In this document: positions 1-48,015 of the stretch, piece by piece
Layout of the letters: every line of letters starts with the position of its first letter
Numbering within the stretch: position 1 is the stretch's first letter
Assembly (NCBI GenBank): GCA_921293015.1
Contig: OV121091.1
Location: 30,798,839-30,862,838, forward strand
Length of the DNA stretch: 64,000 nt
DNA from: Phorcus lineatus
Lineage: Eukaryota; Mollusca; Gastropoda; Trochida; Trochidae
Direction of reading: 5' to 3'
Translations under genes and position numbers: made by a program
The notes under the pieces: model-generated
Told to the model about the DNA's origin: nothing
Seen by the model: only the letters and a program-made list of their open reading frames with translations
Databases searched by the model: none

Positions 1-3000
1 TTTGTGGTGGAATTTCTCTCACTACAGTGCTGACGCCACATAAAAATTGATTAATGTATTCAGTGCAATAAGCGCTCTTACTCACTAAACGCCCCCTTAA
101 CACTTTTGTAAGTCACAAAATAATTAGCCCCCCAATTTCATAATCTTCCCTGTGTGATAAGGCTAGGTTGTTTAACAGACAGCATTAATATCTTTCTTCT
201 ATGAGTAAATTTCAAGTATACTTCTTGCATGTAAGCGATTGTCTTATTTTTCAATATGGTAGCGAGCAAAAATTTACACGTTAATTAAATTAATAAGATG
301 GAAAAATATTTTCTTGTTTTTAATTTTCTAATTTTATTGAAAAGGCTTTAAAAAGGCGCCGCCTCTTTTCATATTTTAAGTCCCAAAGCACTTGATATAT
401 TGACTACAGTGTTCATTATTTATTTCTGAACTGACGAGAAAGTCTAGTAACAAAGACCAGTTCAATAGTAGCGTCACAAGAAAGTGTTAGGGTATTGATT
501 GATCTGCCTTTCCTTTCGTTGATTATTGAATCTGTTACATGCATTCCGACTGAGAAATGATTTTCCATGAACTAAAAATTTTGCCAGATAAAGAGGAGAG
601 CGAGACACAGTAACCTCACCAGAAACAAGTCATGCATAGGTAGAATATATTTCTTAAGCTCATCATCACAGAAAGCTTCAAGTACTCAAATTATGGTACG
701 ATAAAATATAACTTGGCAACAACATTTGTTCATTTGGCAAGAGCCTATTTGTTGCAAAACACATGGCTCCAAGTTGAAAACAACTCAGTGAAAACAAATG
801 GACATTCAGTTAGCTGAATTATAACAACACACAGATTTCTCAAGCACAATGTGGTTAAATGGCCTCACTGCACATTCATGAAGTAAAACAATCTAATGTG
901 TTAAAATTATCATTTAAAGGTAATCAACATACTATCATTCAAAACAAAAACTGCCATGCAATTGTTATCGCTTTCTAATATTTGGTCAATGGACGATATA
1001 TTGAACCCCTTCTAAAAACAAACATTTTGCTTGTTTTTAAGGAATTTACATTCTCAAAACAAAGCACTACAAGACTTAGTGTAAATGGTCATAATGTGTA
1101 CAACCCCATTTATCACAGTTTCACTGTTCTAGCTGTTATGACATGTATATTAAAACATCTTCTTAAACATTTAAAGTAAAACATAAGATTTTTAGTAGAG
1201 CTGCATATGATATGATCCTGTTGTTATTTGTTGAAAAACTTTTATTAGATTATTCAACATTTTGCATTTACAAAGCATATATTTCAACATCTTATAGCAC
1301 TGAATATCTTTAGCAAAAATGTTATCAATTTCTTGCCACTGGATTTGAATGCATGTGGATTTGATGGAATTGTATGTAGTTATTTGTGCTTTATTGCATA
1401 GGAAAATATAGTTTTTGTAGTGTTCCTTGCAACATAATTGGTATCACCTGCTTGTGGCTTCTAGGGTTCAATATAACAAACTTCAACATCAAAGACAAAA
1501 TTAAAAAACATTCTACAATTATTGTCATGACGTCAGAATGTGTAACTGGAACAGACTATATTTGCTCCCTAAAAATGTGTCTTGTATGTGATATATCTAT
1601 TACATAAACTGACGCTTTCTAAGGAACTGCCTTCTTCTATGTTCAGCCATTTATCTCAGGAGATTCTTCTCAGTCGTAGATTTACTACACTGATGGACAC
1701 ATATGGTGAACATGTCTTTCTGGATTTACTTTTCTTAGAGACGGTTCTTTTCTCTTTTAAAAAAAAGGTTAACCTTTTCCCGAATAGACACCATGTACTT
1801 TAACCTTTAGAAACACTACAGGAAAAGGTCACTTATCGTTTAACATCAATGTTCATTCTTCTCAATTAAAAGCCTTCTTTCAATTATTCATCATTGTGTT
1901 AGAAAGCTCTTAGTTCTTTCCTGTCCTCTGAAGCAAACGAGACATTTTCTTTCATTCAATCCTCTTTGCTACATGCTTCCCCTGAAATTTGTTCAAGATT
2001 CATTTGACTCAGTTCTTACATTCAGGCTAAGGGAATGTTTGCACAAACTGTATGAACACTCAATCATTTATATATTAGTTGACATATCTAAAACTCTTAA
2101 TCTAAGCTTCCATTAACACTTACATCCAGGTAGCATGTATATCACAAAACATTGCTTGGTAAATGGTATCATCCACTAAACTCTCACATCATTTAATAGA
2201 GGACTTTCTATTAAGAAGGTGGTCCCTCTTTGCATAATTTTTCAAATCATTGGAAAGTGTCAATTAAATGAAATACTTGACAAAACAGTGTTTAATTCAT
2301 AACAAGTGTAAACTTTGTGCATGAATGAGTTCAAACTACCAACCATTTACAAAATGCCCTTCTAGAGAAATCATAGATAAAAAAACCAAAAACATTTAGT
2401 CTGACAAATTCATATTTTTCATCTTAACGTAAGGGAAGAAATCATTCATCCAGGAAGAATTAATGCAAACATTCTTGTTAATCTGAGATACTGGTAATTT
2501 GCTACATATATTAAATATTCATGGACAACTGACAAGCTTACAGCTCCTCAATACATCTAACAGACTGTCCAACACACAAACAGTGACACTCAAGAGGCTC
2601 TACATGCCTTCTCTTTGGTGTGTTTCATACAAAGACTCTTCAATACAGGCCATCAAGAGCTGAGTGGTTAGCAAAAACAGCTGGCTAACAAACCTGTAAA
2701 CTCGGAACAACATCGTCTCTCTAAGCATCCCAGGGAAGATTTCTTGCCTTCTTGTACAGTAAGCTCTCTAATATATTGTCCCTCTTTGGTTTCAACAATC
2801 TTATCACCAAGCAGTAATAAAGTAGAACAAGGATATAACAAACTCGGATATAGCGAACAAAGTTTTAAGTCCCGTCAATATGATCCACAATGGTGGCCAA
2901 CGCGAATAGCGAACACCGGATATAGCGAACTAAATTTGTTGGTCCCTTGGAGTTCGTTATATCCGTGTTCTACTGTATTTATATTTCATTGTGTGTTATC

Positions 3001-3414
3001 TTGTGCCCTCTTTGAACCAACAAATCCTTTTAAATCTATCTAAAGATTAATCACTAAGTTGTCTGAATGTGGTTCAACCACATTATACACTGAAGCAACA
3101 TTTCAGTCTTGTATTCCCTTGCTTACAACAATGATTAGTTACACTCTATATCTTGAAACATTGCAGTTATATCACTTCTGGTTGTACCTTGGTTTGGTTT
3201 CCCAAATGATGATTGACTCTCAGATCTCTTGTGACTCTAGTTTATAAAAGACGTTATTTAATCTCTGGTCGTTCCTTGGTACTAAAATTGATTAGCAACA
3301 CTCGTATCACTTTTGACTCTAGCATATTAAAGAAATTATCTAATCTCTGGTTTCCTTGGTTCCTACAATGTTAAGTAACACTCGTATCTCTGTTGACTCT
3401 AGCATATAAAAAAG
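1..3414. other. Non-coding flank downstream of the NBEAL gene
   Basis: I see no coding exon here on either strand; open frames are short (99 codons at most) and show no family resemblance. The part next to 3414 must hold the 3' UTR of the minus-strand NBEAL gene. Possible minus-strand poly(A) signals are ATTAAA near 3256-3261 and AATAAA near 1241 and 1391; the sequence alone does not say which is used. The stretch contains a small TIR transposon (2818-2977) and degraded tandem copies of the gene's last coding segment (3175-3420). Confidence 0.6.
2818..2977. mobile_element. Small TIR transposon, pogo/Tigger-like MITE
   Basis: The ends are imperfect inverted repeats of about 25 bp: left taaagtagaacaaggatata, right (reverse complement) tacagtagaacacggatata, both starting with TA as expected for Tc1/mariner-type insertion. 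Inside, the motif ggatatagcgaac occurs twice. The element is about 160 bp with no coding capacity, so it would be mobilised in trans. The end motif (cagtagaac...ggatataacgaac) resembles Tigger/pogo ends; the family call is from memory. Confidence 0.6.
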
Positions 3415-37709
<34,295 letters not shown>

Positions 37710-39089
37710 ATCTGCGATCATCAAATGTATTTGATGCCGCGAACCATCGATAATAAACTTGCAGGTTAGTTATCACCCAAAACAGAAATCACACCTCATC
37801 GGCCATATTGTGGCCTTATACTACTAGGATGACAACTTATATTTAAGTAACTGTAATCTTACGTCAAGAGCAGAGAGTTGTCGCAAAGTCTTCGGAACAT
37901 CTTATCGCCAACTGTATCAAAAAATATTTCATTTTCATATAATAAATTTCTCAAACTTTGAGAAAGGGGTTGAAAGAGTGGAAAATAATTTGCATTTTGA
38001 AAATACTTTATAAGATAAACAATTTAGGCATGCAAAATTAAACTCCCAATCATCTTTGACATTTCATGGATCATACATGTACCTATCAACTTATCAAGAT
38101 TGGATAAGATTTTAAGAACCTTTTGTACTTCCCGTTAACTGCAGAAGTGTAGCGACGTAAGGATGTCAAAGAGCAACCACACATTTATACCTGGATCAAT
38201 CTCATTAAAATCATAGTTAACCTAACACTCTTGAAATCGTACTTCGATCGCTGCGTTTCTTCTATACTAGTGGGTAATAGGTTTCGACTGAATCCAATGA
38301 GATTGTAACTGTAAGTATTCCCTATTAAGTAGAAAATAAAAAATATATTAAAAAATCAAGTCAAAACCCTTATTTCAATTCTGTTAAATATCTTTATTTC
38401 CCCTATCAGTACGAGTTATAGAATGAAAATAGAACAAATTAGTCACAAACAGATATAACTATAATATTGAAAAATAATGTATCGGTAATTTGTTGGGTCC
38501 TCCTCAAACCTTTTTGTTTAATATTTTTGAATAATTAATCAACTTTATGCGACTGGCGAAAAAAAAATTAACATATTGATATTAAATGTGACATTTACCC
38601 TTTTATTGAGCGTTAGCAGCCGATATTATCCTGGTTAACAACGAAGCGTGTTTAGGGAAATAGCACACTTAATCATCTGCGGATGTACACGGAAGTGGAT
38701 CTATTTTTATCTCACGAGTCATGAAGTAAGCCTAAATAGAGGCATATCAATCATTTACAAAATAATAGCACTATCATTGCAATTACTAGGTCCATTGGCA
38801 TGAATTCAAAACAATTAACCTTTATCTGTACAACACTTTCTTCAAAGATTATTTTTGCATAATTTTATAAAATAAAGTAGGCCTAATTAGGCCAGAAGCA
38901 AATTATCACCCTTAAGTCATTACATTTTTTAAGGAAAATATCTACAGACGAAGAAATTACAAATCTCCATCTTGCAACCATAATCGCATTCTTAGAATAA
39001 TGCCTATTGATCGTACATGTAACTAACTTACATAATTGCACTAAAAAAGGATAGTTTTCATATTTACTAAAATCATTATAAATAGACTT

Positions 39090-39300
39090 TTTAGATCATC
39101 GGACCTGTAAATTCGGATGACCTAATGACATTGCCCGCTCTCCGTCGTCTATTGTACGTCGTCCGTCGTCCATAAACCATTCATATTCAACTTATTCTCC
39201 AAAACTACTGCCCCGCCAAAGCTGAAGTTCTGTGGGGATCTACCTTAATTGCACTTCTAAGGTGATCTGATCGATTTGTACATTTGGGACTGAATCAAGA
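39090..39300. repeat. Fragment of an interspersed repeat
   Basis: The wording cgtcgtccgtcgtccataaa, ttcaacttattctccaaaac and ctgaagttctgtggggatct resembles a repeat common in marine invertebrates, in which a cgtcgtccgtcgtcc run precedes a caacttcttctccaaaactactgg block. Only a decayed fragment is present and its class is unknown. Confidence 0.45.
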
Positions 39301-42300
39301 TACAGTTACAATTTAACTGCTAACTACTAGCCTATTATTTCAAAAAAATCCCTTCTATTTTTTATCATGATTTATTAAAGGAATATTGTATGAACTTATC
39401 GATTTTATTCCTCGTTTGTGGTAAGACACATGTTGTCTAATGCACTGACACTCGATCTGTTGTTCCACCTGGAGAACCATGTATCATAGTCTTGAACACC
39501 AACAAAATAAAGGCTGTTGAGCTACAGATTTTAAAAATGTGTTCTCAATTTTTAATTAAAAAATGATTTCATATCTGAGACAGATTAATTGAAAACAGTT
39601 GTAATCAGGTCTCAGTCTGATTAAAATCGACCGTGTTCCGAGGAATAAAAGTTTCAAAATATTGACTCTATCGAGATTCGAACTCTAGATTCGAATGTCT
39701 AGGTTATCCTCTCCAGACTGAATCAGGTCTTTGTAAAATGTTATGGGCTGTGGCATTACCATAATTGTTAGAAATAAGGATATTAATTTGCTTAGAAACT
39801 TGGTAATTCTAGAGAGAATTTGCTGTGCAGAAGCTCTTAGACTGCATGTCTATTTAAAGAGCTCGAGAGCTTCGTTTTGTAACGCTTGACTAGACTTATA
39901 TGTCGCTTACGTTGTCAAAGATCAAACGAGTTTAAGGAAGAGCAAAACAAGTTTGTGCAAGCTTTTCTAAAATATTTTGGTTTAAATAATAGAATGGAAA
40001 TTCAATACCAAGCTGAGATTGTGATGGTTACACGAGTCCGACTCGAAGCATACTGCCACAGGGTAAAACGTATATGGGTGATTTTCAAAATTGATGTCAT
40101 TTTCTGTTCAATCAAGATTTTTAAAAAATAATTCTTGTTTTAAAAGGGCTTTCAGTTTATAGGAAGAATAATATTGATAGTGAGTTTTGGTGGTAAAGAA
40201 TTGTTCTTGTTATTTTGAAAGTTTTGATAAAATCGCATTTTAAGGTCAAAATTGACAGATTTACTCTGTCCGGAGGTGACGGTCATAGTTTAGTTGTTAA
40301 AAAAACTGTAAAAATAAACATTATCAAACAAATGTATAACCATATCATGCTTATCATTAGCGATAATTTATGTCAACAGTGAAGTTGATGTGTAACATGT
40401 CTCTCCGTAAATTATGTGTCCAGTACGTTACAGCAACATAAAATTCCTGCAATAATTTCCCGTTGAGCTGCACTGCATCTGTTCTTGCTGTTTCTAAATG
40501 ATCTAAACCATATGCTAGTGATAGGATATGAAATAAAGAGATTCAGCATATTTTGCAGAAATAAGACAACATCAAGTAAGTAGGAATTCAATTCGTCAAC
40601 TTTAATTGTTCAAACCGTCACGAATGTATTTTGTATAAAATTGGTTCCTTTTTTTCATATAACAGAGTAGTTTGTTGCCCAGAACTGGAAGAGGTGGATG
40701 TTGTGTCACTTGGTATCTTTTAGGGATCATTCTTTATTTATTTCAGATTATTAGAAAATTGTCCTGACCGTTCCTTGTCCAAGCCGTTACCATTATGAAA
40801 GATAAAGATCATGACAAAATTGTTTGAATATTCAGGAACTAATTAATTAATTTTGAAGAATTAAAGAAATGTGTAAAGTCATAATTCTTTTAAAAATAAT
40901 AATTGTTTGTGTATATGAATTTACTGTTCAAAATAGTTGTGATGTAGTTGTTTTAAAATGAATGATTTGAAATAACGGTTTGGACAAAAAAAAGGTAACG
41001 GTTTATAGAATATATTATTAATTCAAAAATATTTGTTGAAATATTTGCTTTTGCATAAAATGATCATTTTGATACTATTTTTAAAATAACAAAACATATT
41101 TTCTTATTTTATTTCATATTTTCTATAAAACCAATGATAAGAAAATATTTTGGACAAAATATTGTAACGGATTGGAATTTTGTCATCAGAATCTTGTAGT
41201 ACTATTTCTAATAACATCTCCAAGTTCTAAGAATCTGTGTCATTATTGGCGTTGATAAAGGGAAATGATTATTTCAATGCATTATGTGATATTTTAAATT
41301 TTAACCTTACTTCAAACAATCTTCAAGATTTTAACAGTACTGTAATGGCCTGGAACTTTTTATCTGTGAGTATCCCAAAACATAATGAACACATATTTTC
41401 TTTTTTTTAAATTCAAGTTAGCAGTTTTGGTATGAAATTAGATTGCTACGTATCAATGACTCATTTTTAACATGTATTTCTTATTTTCATTACAAAATGG
41501 TTTTGAAAACTTTAGACTGCATCAGCTGCATAGAAATCTACAAAAAAGAACCGATCATAGAGAAAAAGAAAAACTGAGGAGTATCAAAAGGAGGACAAAG
41601 ACCTATTATCTGTTTAGGAAAAACAAGTCAATTTGATATATGACCAATTTATGTCAGATACTTTGAGAATGAAGTTTTAAACAACTCTCACATAAATCAT
41701 TTGCAAACCAACCTGATTGTATTCAGCTTTTTAGGATTTTGTTTTGATTTTAGATGTGATTTTTATCATAAAAAATAAATAATAGTTTTCCTAGTTGCTT
41801 AAATTTGTGCATTTTCGTAAATATTTATGACAATGTCACTATTACTACTCAAGTGAAAAATACAAAAAGGTATCCATTTGACTGAGAGAATCATTTGTCA
41901 TTAAAACTTACATTGTACCATATCTACTGATATTAATTAACTGCACATTTCATTCAGCTATCAGGAATTCCTTTATCATGATAATGTTATTTAATTTTTC
42001 TTATAATTTCTTTTAGTATATCTTGTAAAGACAAAATTCTTCATTTGTTGCATATCGAATTTATGAGAAATGTCGAAACCGTTGCCTCAGCATTGAAAAA
42101 ATATGTCAACTTTGTTAAATGTCACCATTTGAAATACAAATTTCACCGCCTGTCTAAATTAGGGTAAACATTTAAGAGTAAAGATATATATTCATGAATT
42201 AAAAGTTCACGAAAACTATATTGAGTAGGATTGATATCATTTATGGCCAGCCCGTTACAAATCCTGTCCATACCGTTAACTCTGTTGTCCATACTGTTAC

Positions 42301-42847
42301 TGGTGTTAATTTACTGCTCTCATTAATCCATAATTAAGGATTTATGAAACAATCTTCTTAATACATTTAAACAAGTTATGGGTTAACCACCAGATCTTTA
42401 TTTTTGTTAATATTCCCTGTCACAGAGTATAAACACAAAACTATTTCAGAAAATGCTGTTATTTTGTGTTAGCTACTGAAAGGTACAAATTTAGATTTTA
42501 ATGAATCATGCTGACAATTTTTACCATCAAGTTTTAACTATTGAGTGTAGAAGATGTGAATGGCACTGTAAAGAGATTTTTCTGAATCATATTTGAAAAT
42601 CCTTGCTCTGGTTAGGAATTCGTAACGGTCAGGACATTTTCCATACCTTTAATTAGTTATTAATCAATTAAAAGGTAAGTAAGTACATTTAAGTCTGCAT
42701 GTTACTATATTTGAATAATCTGGTGTTTGTTGATCTATTTTGATGTAAAGTTAACCATTATGGAGGAATTTTTTATACCCCTTTTAGCAAAATGCTACCA
42801 ATTTTGAAAATGACCCATATATATGCTCTCGCTTTTAGATAGTTCAT

Positions 42848-42860
42848 AGGTCATAGGTCA
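42848..42860 (+). promoter_or_regulatory. Perfect DR1 nuclear-receptor half-site pair
   Basis: AGGTCA-T-AGGTCA is a perfect direct repeat with one-base spacing, the textbook site for RXR heterodimers and HNF4-type receptors. It lies in intergenic DNA about 5 kb upstream of the NBEAL start codon. No function follows from the motif alone. Confidence 0.35.
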
Positions 42861-45544
42861 AAACGCAAGTTTTAGTTGAGTTATATCCTAGGGGTATTTG
42901 AGTGGTGCGAGAGCGTATACGTTTTACCCGAAGACAGGATGGACTCAAACTCTCATAAAAATTGCACCTTAACTTGTTTCTGAACAGAAACAGAACTTCT
43001 TGTAAATCAAATATAGCCTTTTTCTGATCGATTTTCCCAGTAGAGAAGGATGCATGCAACGATTCCTCTTAATCTTTCATTCGTTATCACAAAACTGTAA
43101 AAATATTTTTTTTAATGATAATGGCATCAAATGTATTTCTTTCGCGACCCTCCTTCAAATTACTAACTTCTTGTTATGAGCCTTCTAGGATTTGTTAGAT
43201 TATACAGTTAAAATTTTACCATGAAGCTTTGAAAAAAACTTTTTTCATTGAAATTACAGTTAAAAGAATTACCATATCCTACCAGTGATGAGTTAAAATT
43301 GATGATGTGTTTTAATATTAGTCTACATAAAGTGGTTTTAGATTCAGTTACATAAGAAATTGTTTCACAACATTCATCTTTGAACATCAGCTGCATGTTA
43401 AATAAGTTTTGAATTATACCACTACTGATAATGCATAGCAATAATTAGTGTAAATTGTGTCTTTCCAAAGGTAAACGAATGCATTTTAACTTTATCATGC
43501 TACGTACCTATAAAAGTTCGTTTCTTATTCTATCTTAAGTATTCAAAACACAATGTCTTTTATCTTTAATCAAGAGAATTAATGAGCACTGCTCACTAAT
43601 AAACTTCCAACAGTGGAAGAACAGAACAGAACAAAGAACTTCTCTATACAGTCAGTGACAACAGGAAGAAGTAAGAAGACCAAATCCTTTATGAATGTTA
43701 ATGACCAAATTATGCAAAAGGCACATCCAGGGCCCTATATAATTTCTCATGTCAGGTTGAGTAAAATTTAAATGTAACTTTCTGGGCTGTGAGAGGAGCA
43801 AAAGCCGTGAAGGATGGACAATTGGACACATATATACATGCTAACCTCTAACCGTGACTTCTTTTGTAGCTATTGTATCAGTATACAAATATTAACATTG
43901 GAATTTATATTTGACCAAAATTTGCCTATATTTGAAATAAGCACAAATTAAAAAATTATTCAAATGTTGATACAAATTTTAGGTTTCACTGACATAGACA
44001 AAATATTAATTCAAATGTCAATTGAATAATTGACTGTATTATTTTTACCTGTATAAGTCTTTAAAGTGGCTAAAAAGCATCGATAATTTATTATATAATA
44101 GAAAACAGTAACAAAAGCCTGTAATATCTGAACTACATGTACCATATAAACTGTCAGTTAAGCAAAACTGTTTTCAAATTTCAATTATATGAAAAAACAA
44201 TGAACAAGGCAGATAACTCATGGGGAGTTATTAATACTTATCTTGTAAGCATCAAATTTTAAGATTATAAACGAGTTTTTCTAAATTCCTAAACCTCCCA
44301 AAGCAAACACGTGTTGGACTTTATTTCTTTTATTTTTGTAGGATGCTCCCCTGAAAACGCCCGGCCTTTAATTTTCATTATATTATGTGTATTTCTTATA
44401 ACTTCTAGAAAATGATTGTAATTGCATGTATTGCATGTTTAAAGTAAATACTCGTATTTGCTGATATGACAACTTAACTCAAAAATAAAATTATTTGGCG
44501 TAAGCTAAATTGATTTACGTGATATTTATCAACTGGTTCATTCAAAGTTGACATACTAATAAGTCTTGTTATCTATAGAAATTCATAACGCTAAATATTT
44601 GATATTTATCATCTCATCTGAATCCCTTCACATTGAAGTGTACCCGTCACACATTCTAGGTTATTAAATTACACGACAATTTGCGATATCGACGGGTTGA
44701 AGAAACTCCCAAAGTCACCTGACAGATTTGAGTTAGGCTCGAATATTGAGACAATCCGAACAACTAAATCTTGAGTCGGGCCGAATGTATTCGTGTTGGT
44801 GCATCATTTCGCGCTAATTTGCCCAAGCTGATTTGCGGGTAAACATGCGATCCAATGTTATTCGACATAGGTTCAAATTAACAAACCAGAATCAATAACT
44901 CGCCAAAGTAATGTTGCATTAAAAGTTGCATCTGTTGCAATATATTTTCTCTTTTGTATTGAGTCATTGACTCTTTTATCATGTTAGCTTAGTTTGGTCT
45001 TTACAAAATATGCTTAGTCGGTGTTCAGAGTAACAGCTGATAAATATTAACAGTTTATATCGAACGGTTAAAACTCATATCTAGAACGTGGGCGCTACGG
45101 TTTTTCATCAGACAATAAGTTTTTTTTGGATATGCGACAGTGTGCTTTTAAATTTGTTGTGCTAAACAAAAACAATCCTTTTATGACATTTCGAACTAAT
45201 CTTTGAGCAATACTAATTCTTAAAAGAGCTTTGTCGATAATAGTTTATAAGGTATAACAACATATTCCATTTAATTCCTCCAAATAACTATTATATTGTG
45301 ATTTTCTTTTGTAATGTAATATCTTTAGAAAAACGAGTATAAATATTAATGTTGAAGGATCCAAATTAGCAATGCTTTTGTAAGACTAGTACAATTCTAT
45401 CTTCAGTCAATAATCCTTATAATTGACTGATAACTACGTTAACACTTCAGGGACTTTGATATCTAACCCCAGATACAAGTATTTCTGTTCATTTTAACGA
45501 CCACTCCAGAAATAATAAACAAAACACAAACACAAGAACTGATT

Positions 45545-45550
45545 TTTATT
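45545..45550 (-). terminator. AATAAA poly(A) signal, minus strand
   Basis: AATAAA on the minus strand, 120 bp beyond the stop of the possible terminal exon at 45673-45906. The distance is normal for a short 3' UTR and supports a transcript ending here. Confidence 0.35.
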
Positions 45551-45672
45551 AAGTATAAGACGCCCGCAGTTTTAACAAATACATTCCCTCATAGACATAT
45601 TGTAAATAAAATATTGGAATTTTTTAAACCGCCATTTGAAATATCCAGCAATATGGGATTTGTCATGAGTGT

Positions 45673-45906
45673 CTACCCACAAAGATCACACAAGTAGTAT
45701 CTGCCAAGCGTAACCTCTCTTAATTCACTGATATCAATGGTTTTAAACCACTCTTCCATGGCTGAAGGACGGACAGTTCTTAGTGGACATTCCCCGCCAT
45801 ACATGTACCTTGTCGCGATAAAAACCTGTTCTCTTTGTATAATTGCTTGATACAATTTGAATGAATTGATATTTCCTTTCCCCATGTAGATCATGCTATA
45901 GAAGTA
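45673..45906 (-). CDS. Possible terminal exon, unidentified protein
   Basis: An open frame follows a good 3' splice site (AAACTACCTCAG, exon from 45906) and reads YFYSMIYMGKGNINSFKLYQ through RYMYGGECPLRTVRPSAMEE to GRYYLCDLCG and a stop. Base use is less AT-rich than around it, and an AATAAA follows. Alternatively it starts at the ATG at 45894 as a 73-residue protein. I recognise no family and found no upstream exon, so it may be chance. Confidence 0.3.
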   Translation of the reverse strand, partial: YFYSMIYMGKGNINSFKLYQAIIQREQVFIATRYMYGGECPLRTVRPSAMEEWFKTIDISELREVTLGRYYLCDLCG

Positions 45907-46113
45907 CTGAGGTAGTTTAAACTTTAATAATCAGTTTCAAATAGCATAGCGAGAACGGTCCGTCAACAACCAATCAACTGATTGTCAATCTTATATCTAA
46001 ACGTGACTTCCCACAGAAGTACACAATAAATACGCATTTCCAAAAAACAGTCAGACCAATACACTCATTCGATAAAGTACACCACTGTAAATGGACTCAA
46101 TGCAAAGGCCAAT

Positions 46114-46149
46114 ACGTCAAACATAACGTCAAACATAACGTCAAACATA
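46114..46149. repeat. Three perfect 12-bp tandem copies
   Basis: acgtcaaacata occurs three times head to tail without mismatch. Each copy contains acgtca, half of a CRE/ATF site. It lies between genes. Confidence 0.8.
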
Positions 46150-48015
46150 CGACGAGTAATCAACTTGCGAGAACACCGGGCTTTCCCCCTATAATATTAC
46201 ACGCTCGGCTATTACATATAAGGCCCTTAGGACAGTTATTCACAGTTAAGCATGTACAGATACAGTCATATATTTCCTAAAGCTTTGAACTTTAATATAA
46301 TTTTTTATTGAGAGGGTATAATTAGCACAAATGAACACGCATGAATGTGAAAAATTTCAATTCATGCCATTCGTGAAACCGATTTCCTCATTTTCCAAAA
46401 TGAATTGGGTTGCTAATTTGAAAATCTAAAAATGAAATAGAAGCTTCCCAAAAATATTGAAATCTTTAATGTTTACATTATTTCAATCTAAATAAATTCA
46501 TGACCTTAAATGAACCTTTTTATCAAAATTAATTAGATTAAAACTATTTACAAATTAGTATTTGTTGCATAGCAGAAAAGTTGTTTAGGTAACAAAATGG
46601 TTTATGAATCACGGATTTAAACGTATATAGTTCGGATGTGACAAATCGAAATCAACAAAAGGTGCAACAAAACTATAACACGTATCTGAAATTAATTATA
46701 CAAAGGCAAATGAATGACTTATCAAAATAAATAATTTTTAAGATTAAAGTTTAACAAACATTACCTCTGAAAAGGTCAAGATTTAGGACTTCATCTCACA
46801 AGATTGACCATGCAGAAGGGACGCACGTGTCAAGTATCAATCGTCTACCATAGGCCAATCTTATTTTGACATCAAAGATTGAAATTCTCGAAAAAAGACC
46901 TTCTGTGGTTAAGGTCATGCAACAGGTAACACATTATGACCTCCACTGAAAGACCTCATCAAAAGGATTGCAGCTTTCCAAGTAATAAGGCTAATACCCG
47001 ACAAATATAAAGTAATGGCCAATGTTGATTGTTTTTAAAAAAAAATAGTTTCAGCTATAGTCATAAACATTCCGTAACAAACAAAATTGATTCATAAACA
47101 AACAATCTCGTAACATACAAATAAAATATAAGAGGGAGATTCTTACATAGCACCTCAAAAATAGACCCAGGCTTTGGGTACCTAGAAGATCTATTGAAAC
47201 GTAGATTCTCAACTAGTAATTAAGAATGATTGTTCCACATGTAAAGATTGAATGAGCATGTGGGTAAACAATTATATAAAATCGCTTTTATCAACACTAA
47301 ATCGTATCCTAAGTTACCATCTTTAGCAAAGAATAAAAATCCCAAACGCATTCACAAAAACACAATAGCTTTGACTGATACTCTCTGAGTTAGGTCAGCA
47401 AGACATAACGACTGACCTTGAGAGCAAGCTGGTCGTCATGTCACACAGTCTTCGCGTATAACTAATAATCCAAAAGTTATCTGCAACTTGTTGAGAGTAC
47501 TCAAAATTGGGTAAAGGAAGACGTAATAGCATATATAAAAGCATAGACGATATAGTTTTGTTCGGATTATCGGGATTGATAGGTCGGTGCGATACAAATG
47601 CTATCAATAACTCCCTGTTCTTTGTTCTCGTGCTCTTATATTCTAATTTACTAAACCGCGATACCCTAGGTAAAATTGTCTGAAGGGCTTGTCCAAACAA
47701 TACAAAACCAAGAAAATTTATAGTTTCCAAATAAAAATACCGAAGCTTGACTTGGCTTGTATATAACCTGAATCTATACATTCATTCTATAATGTAAGAA
47801 CCCCTTTTCCGCCTTGATGTTAGACTTCCAAGATCTAAGTATTCACAGCGTCTTGATAAACACCTTGCCCAGCCTTGATCAAACCCCTTTTCCATTGTTA
47901 TCACACGGTGACAAATTGTCCAAATGCATTTCTTTCCCTGGCAAAAAGATCTGTTCATGAAGGTGTCACATCATCCTGAAAGATTTTCTTCCCTTGTCCA
48001 TACTAAACATCCAAA

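Larger units (their letters stand above)
37710..45540. other. Gene-poor region upstream of NBEAL
   Basis: About 7.8 kb of AT-rich DNA. I find no exon with both splice borders and family likeness, and no open frame above 81 codons. The part next to 37710 should hold the NBEAL 5' UTR and promoter, but no TATA box or CpG-rich island is obvious. It contains a repeat fragment (39090-39300), the CCGTTAC motif cluster (40600-42660) and a DR1 site (42848). Nothing else stands out. Confidence 0.5.

Noticed and set aside
1-120. Relative of the 36872-37242 TIR element
   Set aside because: Only short shared blocks (aataagcgc, acgccccctt); too little to call an element here.
47395-47781. 128-codon minus-strand frame downstream of the transporter-like gene
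   Set aside because: No family likeness, AT-rich random-looking composition, no splice or poly(A) support; a frame this long can arise by chance in 64 kb.
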